A DNA stretch of 64,000 bases from CAZCPB01 sp044223975 (GCA_044223975.1 JBGALI010000020.1:1-64000); one strand, 5' to 3'. Positions 1 to 9,301 are shown, counted from the stretch's first letter. Notes: generated from the sequence alone by a model not told the origin. Program-made: numbers and translations.

Positions 1-130
1 CGCCCTCGGGCACGAAGGAGGAGCAAGCCCGCATGCACGAGGCGGGCAAGCCGTACGAAGAGCCGTTCGAACAACGAGCGCTACCTGAACTCCCGGCGCC
101 TCCTTCGTGGCAAGACGTGCTCCAGCGTGC
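1..130. repeat. Left arm of a perfect 130-bp inverted repeat
   Basis: Bases 1-130 are the exact reverse complement of bases 580-709; base 131 is the first mismatch. The arms are separated by 449 bp. The right arm lies inside the N-terminal coding part of the TolC-like gene, so this arm carries an antisense copy of it. A perfect long hairpin at the very edge of a window fits a fold-back assembly or amplification chimera at a contig end better than a biological element, but the sequence alone cannot settle it. Confidence 0.9.
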
Positions 131-854
131 GGAGGCTGGCCTCGGCGCGGAGCAGGTCCCGCTGCACGCCGCCGGCCTGAGCCCTCGCCCGGGTCGCGTC
201 AATCGTCAGATGACCTAGGGCCAACTGTTCCTGCTGAATGCGTCTCTTCTGCTCCAACATCTGCAGGTCCGCCCAAGACGAGAGCACGCGGCGCTGCAGA
301 TCGAACTTCGCCGTACGGAATCTCTCGGCTGTGGTCCGAGCCTCGTCGAGCGCGACCTGGCCCTTCTGCTGGACCTTCGTCGGGAACGAGAGGTTCATCG
401 ACGGGTCGAAGCCGAACGCAAACGTCTGGCGGTCGAAGGACTTCATGCGCTCGGAGGAGAACATGTACGAGTAGCCGAACTGGAGGTTGGAGTTCGGGTA
501 CGCGGATGCCATCTCGATCCGCTGCACCGCCGCCTTCCACTCGAAGTACGACGCTTCAAGGTCGCCGTTGGCGAGGAATGCACGCTGGAGCACGTCTTGC
601 CACGAAGGAGGCGCCGGGAGTTCAGGTAGCGCTCGTTGTTCGAACGGCTCTTCGTACGGCTTGCCCGCCTCGTGCATGCGGGCTTGCTCCTCCTTCGTGC
701 CCGAGGGCGTCAAGGCGCAGCCCGAGAGCCCCGCGAGCGAGAGCGAGCAAATGGTCAGAGCAGTCGAAACACGATGTGAGCGGGACACGCAGGGCGCGCT
801 CGTGGGGGGGTGGCTCCCCGAACGAAACGCACGTGCGGTGCGGTCGAAGGACAT
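131..854 (-). CDS. TolC-family outer membrane efflux protein, 3' end missing
   Basis: N-terminal part of an RND-type efflux outer-membrane factor (TolC/CusC/CzcC-like), which would form the outer-membrane channel of a tripartite pump. The N-terminus has a hydrophobic signal ending in a lipobox-like LSGC, so it is probably a lipoprotein. Long amphipathic helices follow, with the family-typical pattern of Q, R, A and L (e.g. LLRAEASLR). The ATG at 854 has GGAG 8 nt upstream; a nearer GTG would give a more compact signal peptide. The natural frame ends at base 131, where the inverted repeat begins. The last 16 codons of the open frame, down to 81, are read from the inverted arm and are not native. 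A full family member is about 400-450 residues, so about 40% is missing. The gene upstream on the same strand encodes a small Cys-rich secreted protein. Confidence 0.75.
580..709. repeat. Right arm of the perfect 130-bp inverted repeat
   Basis: Exact reverse complement of bases 1-130. This arm is the one in its natural context: it lies in the reading frame of the TolC-like gene, covering the lipobox-proximal region after the signal peptide, and the frame runs through both of its borders. Confidence 0.9.
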
Positions 855-975
855 GATGGGGGCTCCATATTGTGGGGGATGGGACCGGCGTTCCAGGCAT
901 GAACAGCCATGGAAGCGGCCGGAATCGTGAGACACCGATGACCTCAGCGCGCAATGACGCTAAGGAGCCTGGTAC

Positions 976-1398
976 CTACACGACCCAGACACACAGGAGC
1001 GACTGAATGGAGTTGGTTGGCCGGTGGGGCGACGGATCCGTGGAGGACCACACCGCCGGAGTCGGCATCGGCTCCGGCGGGAGGAACCCCATCAGCGCCG
1101 GCAGAATGACAAGGAGCTGCTGGACCTGCTTGGTCCTGGAATCGCTCGGCGGAGCCTTCGGCTCATCTTGCCGGGGCTCGCCGCAGTGGCATATGGAGAC
1201 TGAATCACCAGTTGGGCACGCGGCGAAGTCGGTGCTATTGCCGCCGGAGCAGTGGGGACACGCTTTCGAATGATCCGGTGCTGGCAAGCGACCAACCGAC
1301 CCAACGGCAGTCATCCCATCGCACTGCACTGCGTTCAGTCCGGGGACGGACTGAACGACGAGCACGGCAACGAGAATGAGACGGGTCAGAAGCTGCAT
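976..1398 (-). CDS. Small secreted Cys-rich hypothetical protein
   Basis: About 140 residues, no family recognised. From the ATG at 1398 it begins with a clear signal peptide (MQLLTRLILVAVLVVQS) and then a short domain with Cys pairs: ACPHCSGG, AACPTGD and ICHCGE. A Pro-rich stretch and a weakly hydrophobic C-terminus follow. The open frame extends to 1443, but the 15 extra residues would precede the signal peptide and are probably not translated. It lies 121 bp upstream of the TolC-like gene on the same strand. Small Cys- or Met-rich periplasmic proteins often accompany metal-efflux operons, so metal binding is a reasonable guess, but that is inference. No strong ribosome site is visible. 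Confidence 0.55.
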   Translation of the reverse strand: MQLLTRLILVAVLVVQSVPGLNAVQCDGMTAVGSVGRLPAPDHSKACPHCSGGNSTDFAACPTGDSVSICHCGEPRQDEPKAPPSDSRTKQVQQLLVILPALMGFLPPEPMPTPAVWSSTDPSPHRPTNSIQSLLCVWVV

Positions 1399-1755
1399 CG
1401 GGCTACCACATCGCAAAAGGTCGGGCCTCAATCCGATGTACAACCTTATCGGCGTTATTGAAGCCAGGCAAGAGACTGCGTACAGCGTGCGAACACACTC
1501 CTGAGCACCCGGAGGTGGCTGTGCGATCCTCCCGAACTAGGACGAGTTCGCTACGCCACAAGTCGAAAATGCTGCCAAAAAACGGTCCGCAGAGACCGGC
1601 TCAAAGGGCCCACGTTGGCCGGCTCATTTTGTGGTCGGCGCGCATAGCGGGCCCCCGCTATTCGCATAACCCCCGGGTCGCATGGCTCGGGGGTGGATTT
1701 TCAGGTGGGATGTTGCCGATGACGCTAGGTCGGCATGATCGGCACCGACACAAAC
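1399..1755. other. Intergenic region, no gene seen
   Basis: No convincing coding frame. The only structure noted is a GC-rich hairpin at 1669-1694, downstream of the minus-strand PEP-CTERM gene. The rest would hold the promoter for the minus-strand gene starting at 1398, but no clear -35/-10 pair was identified. Confidence 0.5.
1669..1694 (-). terminator. GC hairpin after the PEP-CTERM gene (weak terminator candidate)
   Basis: ACCCCCG at 1669-1675 pairs perfectly with CGGGGGT at 1688-1694 around a 12-nt loop. It lies about 60 nt past the stop of the minus-strand gene ending at 1756. No T-run follows on either strand, so intrinsic termination is uncertain. Confidence 0.3.
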
Positions 1756-2892
1756 TCAGCGACGGCGACGCATTGACCCGAGACCACCGAGGAGGACGAA
1801 CAGCCCCGCTGCGCCAGGAGCGGGGATGGCCCTCGTCCACAGCAGGGCTTCTTCGCGGCCTGTCACGCTATTGAAGCCGACACCCGTGACGTAAAGATTC
1901 GCGCCGTCGCTTGCGATCCCCGTGGATGAACTGCCGGTGAACCCGGTAGGGAGGACGGTCGAGAGGTCGATCCACGAGGCCGCTGTCCCGCTCCACAGGC
2001 TGGCGTGTTGGAGGCCGCCGATCGTGGCGAACCCCGCCTGCCACAGGCCGCCGACGGCGATCGCGTGAGACCCGGTTGAGGCCGCGGGGTGGAGGCTCAC
2101 CCACGATGCCGCCGAGTCGCTCCAGAATCCGGCCTTCTGGACGCCTCCAAAACTGGCGGCGCCGACATGGACTCCCTGGGCCGTTGCCAGCGCGAACGAG
2201 AAGTCGGCGCCCGCTGGATTCAAGTCCACCCACGAGTCTGCAGTGCCGCGCCAGAGTCCGGCGTGCGGCGGTCCGCCGATCTGGGAATAGCCGACTTGCT
2301 GACCCCCGTTCCATCCGCTGATGCCGTTGACGTTTGAATCGATCGAGCCCGCTGGATTCAGGTCCACCCAGGATGCGGCGGTGCCACTCCAGACACTCGC
2401 GTGGTCGAAGCCGCCGATCGTGGCCACCCCACCCTGTCGGCCGCCGTCGGTCGCTCTCGCGATCGAGAAGGTCGCGCCCGCGGGGTGCAGACTTACGCGA
2501 GATGCAGCCGTCCCGTTCCAGAGACTGGCCTCATACAACGAGGTGAACGCGTAGCCCACCTGCTGGCCGCCGCTGACGGCGAATGCCTCCGAACTTTCCG
2601 TCGCTTCGGCTGGATGCAGATCGATCCAGGAGAGCGCCGTTGCGCTCCACAGACCTGCGTGGTAGAAGTCGCCCACCGCAGCCGTTCCTGCCTGCTGCCC
2701 GCCGCTGGCAGCGTTGGCACTGGAATTTGTCGCGCCCGCCGGGTGTAGGTTAATCACGGTCCACTGGGCCGAGGCAGCGAACGCAGCACCAGCGAGCGCA
2801 AACGCGAACGCCCACCGCCCGAGCAGTGAGGCTCGGCAGCCCGAGGGCCGCAGGTGAGAAGCGAACGCACGCGAAGCAGGACGCGCAAACAT
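1756..2892 (-). CDS. Secreted repeat protein with PEP-CTERM-type sorting tail
   Basis: 378 residues. A signal peptide (about residues 1-43, ending AFAASAQ) is followed by about six or seven degenerate repeats of roughly 45-50 residues, each with the pattern HAxLWxGTAxSWVxLxPAG then GGQQxG. The protein ends in a PEP-CTERM-like tail: IPAPGAAG, a short hydrophobic helix, then MRRRR. The repeats resemble the HAF/beta-propeller-like repeats of secreted proteins. The tail predicts processing by an exosortase and retention at the cell surface. The PAPG variant with an Arg cluster is typical of Phycisphaerae. The ATG at 2892 has GAGGAG 8 nt upstream. The molecular role is unknown. Confidence 0.8.
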   Translation of the reverse strand: MFARPASRAFASHLRPSGCRASLLGRWAFAFALAGAAFAASAQWTVINLHPAGATNSSANAASGGQQAGTAAVGDFYHAGLWSATALSWIDLHPAEATESSEAFAVSGGQQVGYAFTSLYEASLWNGTAASRVSLHPAGATFSIARATDGGRQGGVATIGGFDHASVWSGTAASWVDLNPAGSIDSNVNGISGWNGGQQVGYSQIGGPPHAGLWRGTADSWVDLNPAGADFSFALATAQGVHVGAASFGGVQKAGFWSDSAASWVSLHPAASTGSHAIAVGGLWQAGFATIGGLQHASLWSGTAASWIDLSTVLPTGFTGSSSTGIASDGANLYVTGVGFNSVTGREEALLWTRAIPAPGAAGLFVLLGGLGSMRRRR

Positions 2893-3908
2893 GGCAAAGC
2901 TCCTCGGCTTGCCATGATGAGTGGGGCCGCTCGTCAGAGTGAGTATCGATCGGCCGGTACCGAGAGGATCATACGCGACGCGGTGTCACCTACACCACAG
3001 AATCGCCTGAATGCCGCGCCCTTTCCACCACTAGGTCATAGCCTGCAAAGCGCCACCGTTGCGGCCTAGGCGGTCGCTGGGCAGGCGGGGCGGGCTTGGG
3101 ACGGGCGTCGAGCACTTCCAGAGGCTCGGGACTTCCGGCGCTGTTGACCGTGCGACGTGAGGGCCAATGTTCCGATCGCAAGGACGTTGGAGGTGTACCG
3201 CAACGTGCGCATCTGCCGCTCCCGGGGGCCGCATGGTCCGCGGCTCCACCCCCGATACGCCGAGGCGCGGGGTAGCGGCCCAAGAGATCGATCAGCGCGC
3301 CGCGACGAAGTCGTAATTTTCGGAGCCGAGGCGGCACATCGTGTGGCCGTCGGGACTGCAAAATGGCTATATCCCGAGAGACGGCGCCAGCGGGTTGTTG
3401 CCGCCGGAATCGGACCGGACAGCCGAGCCAGCCAATTCTACGTCTCGCTACGCCGAAGGCGGCTGGCGCTGACCCGCAGGTGCCTCTTTCATGCCCACAC
3501 CGGACGCTTGTACTCCAAACTGTACCCCAAGAGTTTGAAGCGAGGGTTTGCCACACCGGGTCGAACGGACCCCGGAGTTTCGAGTGGCTTGTTTCCAGAA
3601 TCGTGGCGATGTGAAGTGGGCACCGTGGTAGATCGGCTCGACGCAGAAATGCGGCCGCCTCACGTCGGAATTGGTTCAGTTCGCCGAGCAGCGACGTCAC
3701 CTTATCGAGTCGACTTTTGCGCTGGGGCATCGACGCTGCGCTCCTCGCCCGCACGCCTGTCCGCGAGATCGCGATCGCGATCGTCGACCACGTGCGTCAA
3801 CAACATACTCCGCGGGCAAACACGGGCGGTCGTCCCAAGGTCGGCGGCCTCGCGTGCGTTGTTGCCTTCCGATCCCCGGGTGCACGTGAAGCCGCGGTGC
3901 GAGGTTTC
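2893..3908. other. About 1 kb without a convincing gene; possible decayed coding DNA
   Basis: Frames here are open by chance and lack the strong G/C third-position bias of the neighbouring genes. One short minus-strand stretch near 3640-3730 reads like ordinary protein (MPQRKSRLDKVTSLLGELNQ...). It then degrades into compositionally odd sequence with no recognisable domain. It may be the remnant of a lost gene such as a mobile-element enzyme, but nothing supports a specific family. No tRNA or hairpin-tRNA-like fold was noticed. Confidence 0.4.
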
Positions 3909-5009
3909 TCAGTGCCCGGCCTGGACTCCGAAGGCTTCACGTGCGATTCCCGCCGCGAGCAGACCCGCGGATGCGGCCGGGCTGTTGGAAATCACGGCGA
4001 TGGTCAGCTGCTCGTTCGTGAAGTACACGAGAATCGCGTTGAAGCCCGGGATTCCGCCCTCGTGCATGAGGTTCGGATGACCGTCCACATCGCTCATGAA
4101 CAAGCCGAAGCCGTACGGGGCCGACGATCCGTCAGAGAGTTTCGCCGGCGTCGTCATCTGTCTGTAGGACTCCTTCGAGACGACCTTGCCGTCGCGCAGC
4201 GCGATTTGCCATTGCGCAAGGTCGCCCGCGCTGGAGAGCAGACCCCCGGCGGCATACGGGATGGTCATGCTCAGGTACGATGCGTTCACGGGCGCACCGT
4301 TGATGACGCCATAGCCGCGAGCGCGGCCTGAGATGATGTCGGTCGCGACGTCGTATCGCGTGCGGCGGAGGTTGAGAGGGGTGAAGAGTTCCTCCTGCAC
4401 GTGCCTGGCGTAGGGAACGCCCGTGACTGTTTCGATGATCATGCCGAGCAAGTGGTAGTTTGTATTGCTGTACGACCACTTGGTCCCGGGCTCGAAGTCC
4501 AAGGGCAAATCGCGGACCGGGTCGAGGACCCTCTCGGGGGGAAGGTCGCGGGAAACAGTCTCGAAGAAGCCGGGGACATCGGTGTAGTTCTTGATGCCGG
4601 AGGTATGCGTCAGGAGGTGGCGGATGGTGATCGTCCTGCCGTGCGTCGGGTAGTCGATGTGCTTGGTGATGTCGTCGTCGAGTGCGAGCTTGCCCTGTTC
4701 GGCGAGCCGCACGATGGCCGCGGCAGTGAATTGCTTGGTCACCGAGGCGATGCGGAACACGTTGGCATCGGTCGCGGGCACTCCGAGCTCAAGATCGGCC
4801 TTGCCGTATCCCTTCTCATGAATGACCCTGTCGCCGCGAGCGACGGCAACGGAGAGGCCCACCGCGCCGGGCTTTGCGAGTTCCCTGGCCGCAAGGTCAT
4901 CGATGCGAGCGACCAACGCGTCATCGGTTGGCGCCTGGGCCGCGGCAAGGCGGAGCGGCACGGGTGCGATGCTCAAGGCCACGAGGACGGTGAAAATAAA
5001 ACGCTTCAA
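3909..5009 (-). CDS. Serine beta-lactamase-family hydrolase (class C/PBP-like), secreted
   Basis: 366-residue periplasmic serine hydrolase of the beta-lactamase/transpeptidase-like family (esterase EstB or D-aminopeptidase type). A signal peptide ends at about residue 25 (LAAAQA). The catalytic SxxK is Ser89-Val-Thr-Lys92, the YxN motif is Tyr180-Ser-Asn182, and an HEGGIPGFN segment near residue 325 sits where family members carry the HxG/KTG motif. Typical family landmarks such as LLTHTSGI are present. The start is a TTG at 5009, with an excellent GGAGGGAGG ribosome site about 6 nt upstream and no better ATG. The substrate cannot be read from sequence; a peptide, ester or cell-wall role is more likely than antibiotic resistance. 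It appears monocistronic. Confidence 0.88.
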   Translation of the reverse strand: MKRFIFTVLVALSIAPVPLRLAAAQAPTDDALVARIDDLAARELAKPGAVGLSVAVARGDRVIHEKGYGKADLELGVPATDANVFRIASVTKQFTAAAIVRLAEQGKLALDDDITKHIDYPTHGRTITIRHLLTHTSGIKNYTDVPGFFETVSRDLPPERVLDPVRDLPLDFEPGTKWSYSNTNYHLLGMIIETVTGVPYARHVQEELFTPLNLRRTRYDVATDIISGRARGYGVINGAPVNASYLSMTIPYAAGGLLSSAGDLAQWQIALRDGKVVSKESYRQMTTPAKLSDGSSAPYGFGLFMSDVDGHPNLMHEGGIPGFNAILVYFTNEQLTIAVISNSPAASAGLLAAGIAREAFGVQAGH

Positions 5010-5580
5010 GCGAGCCTCCCTCCGGCATTGAAATGTTCTTCACCGGTTGGCGGGCCGTCGCTCGGGACATTTCGAAAGAAACATCAGCTTTTTCAACTCC
5101 GCTCCCTCCAAAGGAACACTCCGCTGGCGGGGTACCGCACGCGCGAGAGCTCTTCGCCGCGAGGCCCGAAACGCGACGCTCACGTTGTGAGGTCACACCG
5201 CGGCACGACGTCACCTTTTCGAACGATCCGCGATCAAGGCCGCACTCCGGTTCTCGGTCCCTTCGCAGAACGGGTTGAATCGCGTACGCATGAGCAGCGC
5301 CGGTGACAGCGTCAGCACGCCGCTCTCCCCACGCAGCGAGAGCGTCGCAAGCGGCAGCCGCGCGGGCGACGCCGGGTCAGAGGCTCCGTACACCAGGGTC
5401 GATAGCGGGACAGGCAGGGCAACGTGCGAGCGCGAAAAGACGGCCCGGGGCCAGGACCGCACGATCGGCGCTTCGGTCAGATCGGCGCCCATGGGTCGAC
5501 GGTGCCGCGGATTCCCTAAAGTCGGAGGAAATGCCGAGCGCGGCACACCGACACGCAGGCTCACACGAGGGCCCCGCGGC
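5010..5580. other. Intergenic region of about 570 bp, nothing recognised
   Basis: Lies between the 3' end of the minus-strand antiporter gene and the start of the minus-strand beta-lactamase-family gene. Several frames are open across it, but none has a recognisable domain, a plausible ribosome site or the codon pattern of the neighbours. It should carry the promoter of the downstream hydrolase. No tRNA, CRISPR or strong terminator was seen. Confidence 0.45.
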
Positions 5581-7476
5581 TCATTGCGTCCTGAGCGGCG
5601 GAGAGCCCGGCGCCGACTCCTTCATCTTCCAGAGACTCCGGATCGCGTCCAGCATCCGGTCAATGGTCGGCGCGTCCATACCGCGCAGCTCCATCACCTG
5701 TCGGGCGATGGCGATGCCCGTCTCGCCCTCCTCGAACACGATCCGGGTGCTCCCGGCCAGCCGCAACGCTTCGCCCTCGGCCAGGTACCTTGCGCGAGTA
5801 ACGATGGTCACGGAGGGGTTCTGCTCGCGGGCCGCACGGACAAGGTCGGCGCGGCTGGCCGAGTGCGGGAGCGTCACCACCAGAAATGTCGCGCGGCGGA
5901 CCCCCGCCTGATCGAGAATCTCCGGACGCGTGGCGTCGCCGTAGATTGCCGTCCGACCCGACTTCGCCAACGCTTCCACCGACTTCATGTTCATCTCGAC
6001 GATGACCGTATGGAATCCCGCGTCGCACAGCAGCGCATCGACGACGCGGCCCACGGGTCCGTACCCGACGATCACCGCCAGCGGCTTCTCCGTTGCCGCG
6101 ATGACCGGCTGCGCCAGCGCGTTGATGGACCGCTGCCTCCGCTCGTACCGGGCGTTGAGCAACTTCCAGAGCGCCGGTCGCCGCTGAACCCACCGCTCGA
6201 TTCGGTCGAGCGAGCCGAAGAGCAACGGGTTCAGAGTGATCGAGATCATGGCCGCGGCAACGAGGATTTGCCGTCCCTCATCCGGGATCAATCCGTGCTC
6301 GTGAGCGACCTGCCCGAGGATGAACGAGAATTCGCCGATCTGCGAGAGGCCGATCGCGACGGTGAGCGCCGTGCGGGCGGGATAGCCGATGAGTGCAACG
6401 ATGATCAACGCGGCGAGCGGCTTGGCGACCAGGACGATCCCCAGCGCGATCGCGATCATCGAAGGTTGCTCGAGCAGGAACGCCGGGTCAAAGAGCATTC
6501 CCACCGCGACGAAGAACAGGACGGAGAAGGCATCGCGCATGGGCAGCGCGTCCGCGGCCGCCTGGTGGCTCGTGGGGGACTGCGCCACCACCATGCCGGC
6601 CAGGAACGCCCCGAGCGCCACCGAGGCGCCGAACACAACCGCCGATCCCACCGCAATCGCGATCGAGAGCACCAGCACCGTCAGCGTGAACAGCTCGCGA
6701 GACCGGAGCTTGGCGACCTTGGCGAGAATCCACGGGACGACGCGCGAGCCGGCGAAGAGCACGATCGCCACCAGCGCCACCAGCTTCGCGATCGCCCAGC
6801 CGATCGCCGCCAGCCCCCCACCGCCCGCGCCGCTCGCGGCCACGCCGGCCGGACCGGTCGCGGCCGCATCGACGGCAGCGCTCACGGCGCCCGCCGCGTC
6901 CGGCGCCGGGACAATCCCGTCGACCGCGATCATGGGCACAAACACGAGGGCAAGGACGGTAAAGATGTCCTCGACGATGAGCCACCCCACGGCGACATGC
7001 CCGTGCGAAGTGTTGAGCATGTCCTTGTCCATCAGGACACGCAGCAGCACCACCGTGCTCGCGACCGCCATCGCCATGCCGATGACCATGCCTGATTTCC
7101 ACGACCAGCCGAAGTAGTGAAACGCCACCATCGCCAGCACCGTGGCGACCAGGCTCTGCCCGACGGCGCCGGGGATGGCGACGCTCTTCACCGCGATCAG
7201 GTCCTTCAGGTGAAAGTGCAGCCCGACCCCGAACATCATCAGGATGACGCCGACTTCCGCCAGCTGCTGCGCCAGGTGCTCGTCCCCCACGAACCCCGGC
7301 GTGTACGGGCCGATCACCACGCCCGCCAGCAGGTAGCCAACGATCGGTGAAAGGCCGATCCGTTGGGTGATCAGGCCGAGAACCCACGCCGCGGCAAAGG
7401 CGGCGGCGATCGTCGTCAACAGGGGCAGGTTGTGCATGCCCGCGGCGAGCGTCTGGAGTGGAACGAACTCGTGCAT
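5581..7476 (-). CDS. Kef/YbaL-type cation:proton antiporter with RCK_N domain
   Basis: 631-residue CPA2-family antiporter, probably moving K+ against protons across the inner membrane. The N-terminal ~400 residues form about 12 membrane segments with family motifs (LSPIVGYLLAGVVIGPYTPG, GLSQIGEFSFILG). A TrkA-N/RCK Rossmann domain follows at about residues 445-570 (VIVGYGPVGRVVDALL, then GDATRPEILDQAGV), which would bind NAD(H) or a similar nucleotide to gate transport. Order and length match YbaL. An Ala/Gly-rich insert near residue 195-225 enlarges one loop. The first ATG is at 7476; the ATG at 7437 (MHNLPLLTT) looks more like the start of YbaL homologues, and neither has a good ribosome site. 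It is 81 bp downstream of the malic enzyme gene on the same strand. Confidence 0.9.
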   Translation of the reverse strand: MHEFVPLQTLAAGMHNLPLLTTIAAAFAAAWVLGLITQRIGLSPIVGYLLAGVVIGPYTPGFVGDEHLAQQLAEVGVILMMFGVGLHFHLKDLIAVKSVAIPGAVGQSLVATVLAMVAFHYFGWSWKSGMVIGMAMAVASTVVLLRVLMDKDMLNTSHGHVAVGWLIVEDIFTVLALVFVPMIAVDGIVPAPDAAGAVSAAVDAAATGPAGVAASGAGGGGLAAIGWAIAKLVALVAIVLFAGSRVVPWILAKVAKLRSRELFTLTVLVLSIAIAVGSAVVFGASVALGAFLAGMVVAQSPTSHQAAADALPMRDAFSVLFFVAVGMLFDPAFLLEQPSMIAIALGIVLVAKPLAALIIVALIGYPARTALTVAIGLSQIGEFSFILGQVAHEHGLIPDEGRQILVAAAMISITLNPLLFGSLDRIERWVQRRPALWKLLNARYERRQRSINALAQPVIAATEKPLAVIVGYGPVGRVVDALLCDAGFHTVIVEMNMKSVEALAKSGRTAIYGDATRPEILDQAGVRRATFLVVTLPHSASRADLVRAAREQNPSVTIVTRARYLAEGEALRLAGSTRIVFEEGETGIAIARQVMELRGMDAPTIDRMLDAIRSLWKMKESAPGSPPLRTQ

Positions 7477-7557
7477 GCACCACGATAGGGTCGAGTCTCC
7501 AGGACGGTTTGCGTTTCGCTTCGCGCGCCCTGGCCCACCCGGCTCGGTGCAGTCACG

Positions 7558-9231
7558 TCACGCGTACGCGGGCGTCCACTGCGCCGCCTCTATTCGTCGC
7601 TCCAACACGTCACGCTCCATGGCCGGGGCCAGACCCTCCGCCTGCGCCCGCTCTGCCACCGCCGCCGCTATGTGGCGCGCGACCGCACGAAGGTCGCGGA
7701 GGCTCGGCAGGAGCGGTGCGTTGCGGTCGATGAGCGCGGGCGATTTTTCGGCCAGCGCTCGGGCCGCGGCAAGGAACATGGAATCGGAGACGCGCCGCGC
7801 CCTGCACGCGGCCAGGGCCAGTCCGATCGCGGGGAAGATGTAGACATTGTTGCACTGCGCGATCGCGATCGTGCGGGCGCCGTCGCTGACGGGCGGGAAC
7901 GGCGAGCCGGTGGCGATCAAGGCCCGCCCGTCCGTCCATTTCATCAGGTCGGCCGGCGTCGCTTCGGCCTTCGACGTGGGATTGGAGAGAGGGAAAATGA
8001 TCGGGCGCGGAGTCTTGCGGGCCATCTCGCGCACCAGCGGTTCGGAGAACGCGTTCGCGAGAGTCGACAGCCCGATCAGGATCGTGGGAGCGACCGAATG
8101 GACCACCTGCTCAAGGCCCACGACACCGGCGGCCGATCGCGGCATCCCGGCGATGCGTTCGTTTGACTGGGCGAACGCCCGCTGCTCCGCGGAAAGGTCG
8201 GTGCGACCGGCGTGCAGAACGCCGCCTCGGTTGATGATCCAAAAGCGACCCCTTGCCTCTTCCTCGGCCAGCCCGTCCTCAACCATGGCGCGCCAGAGGT
8301 AGTCGGCCACACCGATGCCGGCAGAGCCGGCGCCGAGGATCACCACGGTCTGATCGCGCAGCGGTCGCCCCGTGACGGCGATCGCGCCGAGCACCGCGCC
8401 CAGTGCGACGGCGGCCGTGCCCTGGATGTCGTCGTTGAAGCTGAGCACCTGGTCGCGGTACGTGTTGAGCAGGGTGTACGCGATGCTGTTGGGAAAATCC
8501 TCCCACTGCACGCACGCGTTCGGCAGTTCGACCTTGACGGCGCTGATGAACTGGTCGATGAAATCGAAGTATTCCTTGCCGCTCAGCCGCTCGTGCCGCC
8601 AGCCGAGGTACAGGGGGTCGCGCAGTCGATCGGCGTTGTTGGTCCCCACGTCGAGCACGATGGGGAGCGTGCGGTCGGGGCGGATGCCGCCGATGAGCGT
8701 GTAGAGCGAGAGCTTGCCGATCGGGATGCCCAGCCCGCCCACACCCTGGTCTCCGATGCCGAGGATCCGCCCGCCGTCGGTCACGACGATGATGTCGATC
8801 TCCTTGCCGTAGCGGTTGGCGAGGATCTCGGGGATGCGGTCGCGCAGCGGGTACGACACGAACAACCCGCGCGGCCGGCGGTAGATGTGCGAGAACTGCT
8901 CGCACGCCGCGGCAACGGTCGGGGTGTAGACGATCGGCATCATCTCCTCGATGTGATCGAGCAGGAGCCGGTAGTACAGCACCTCGTTGGTGTCCTGGAG
9001 CGCGCGGAGGTAGATGTGCTTGTCGAGGGCGGTGGCCCGCGTGACAAAGGCCTCGTACGCCCGGTCGGTCTGCTGTTCGAGCGACTCGGCGTGCGGGGGC
9101 AGGAGACCGAGCAGCCCCAGTTGTGAGCGTTCCTCATCGGTGAACGCGGTGCCCTTGGTGCGGAACGGGTTGTCGAGCAGCGCGTGTCCGTGCCGGTACG
9201 CGGTGGGCTGGGTGGCTGGGACGGTGAGCAT
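7558..9231 (-). CDS. maeA: NAD-dependent malic enzyme
   Basis: 557 residues, the usual length for large-subunit bacterial SfcA/MaeA enzymes, which decarboxylate malate to pyruvate with NAD(P)+ and Mg/Mn. Seen in order: the N-terminal malic domain with MPIVYTPTVAAACEQF, the metal/substrate segment VVTDGGRILGIGDQG, LDVGTNNADRLRDPLYLG, then the NAD-binding Rossmann motif VILGAGSAGIGVAD and the late segment FPLSNPTSKAEATPADL. These assign the malic enzyme family with high confidence; cofactor preference for NAD rests on overall similarity to the SfcA type. The start is the ATG at 9231, with only a weak ribosome site. A 16-bp palindrome lies 71 bp upstream and may be an operator. Confidence 0.95.
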   Translation of the reverse strand: MLTVPATQPTAYRHGHALLDNPFRTKGTAFTDEERSQLGLLGLLPPHAESLEQQTDRAYEAFVTRATALDKHIYLRALQDTNEVLYYRLLLDHIEEMMPIVYTPTVAAACEQFSHIYRRPRGLFVSYPLRDRIPEILANRYGKEIDIIVVTDGGRILGIGDQGVGGLGIPIGKLSLYTLIGGIRPDRTLPIVLDVGTNNADRLRDPLYLGWRHERLSGKEYFDFIDQFISAVKVELPNACVQWEDFPNSIAYTLLNTYRDQVLSFNDDIQGTAAVALGAVLGAIAVTGRPLRDQTVVILGAGSAGIGVADYLWRAMVEDGLAEEEARGRFWIINRGGVLHAGRTDLSAEQRAFAQSNERIAGMPRSAAGVVGLEQVVHSVAPTILIGLSTLANAFSEPLVREMARKTPRPIIFPLSNPTSKAEATPADLMKWTDGRALIATGSPFPPVSDGARTIAIAQCNNVYIFPAIGLALAACRARRVSDSMFLAAARALAEKSPALIDRNAPLLPSLRDLRAVARHIAAAVAERAQAEGLAPAMERDVLERRIEAAQWTPAYA

Positions 9232-9301
9232 GGCGCACGTCTTTTCGATTGTGATCTCGCCCGTGCGCCGCGGGCGCGAGGGCGGGACGACGATTCACCA
9301 T

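Noticed and set aside
2990..3754. 254-codon minus-strand open frame in the gene-poor kilobase
   Set aside because: Mostly Arg/Pro-rich with no motif or codon bias; only a short N-terminal part looks protein-like, so it is noted as a possible remnant and not called.
5275..7095. 606-codon plus-strand open frame
   Set aside because: Antisense to the Kef/YbaL antiporter; low-complexity Arg/Asp-rich translation.
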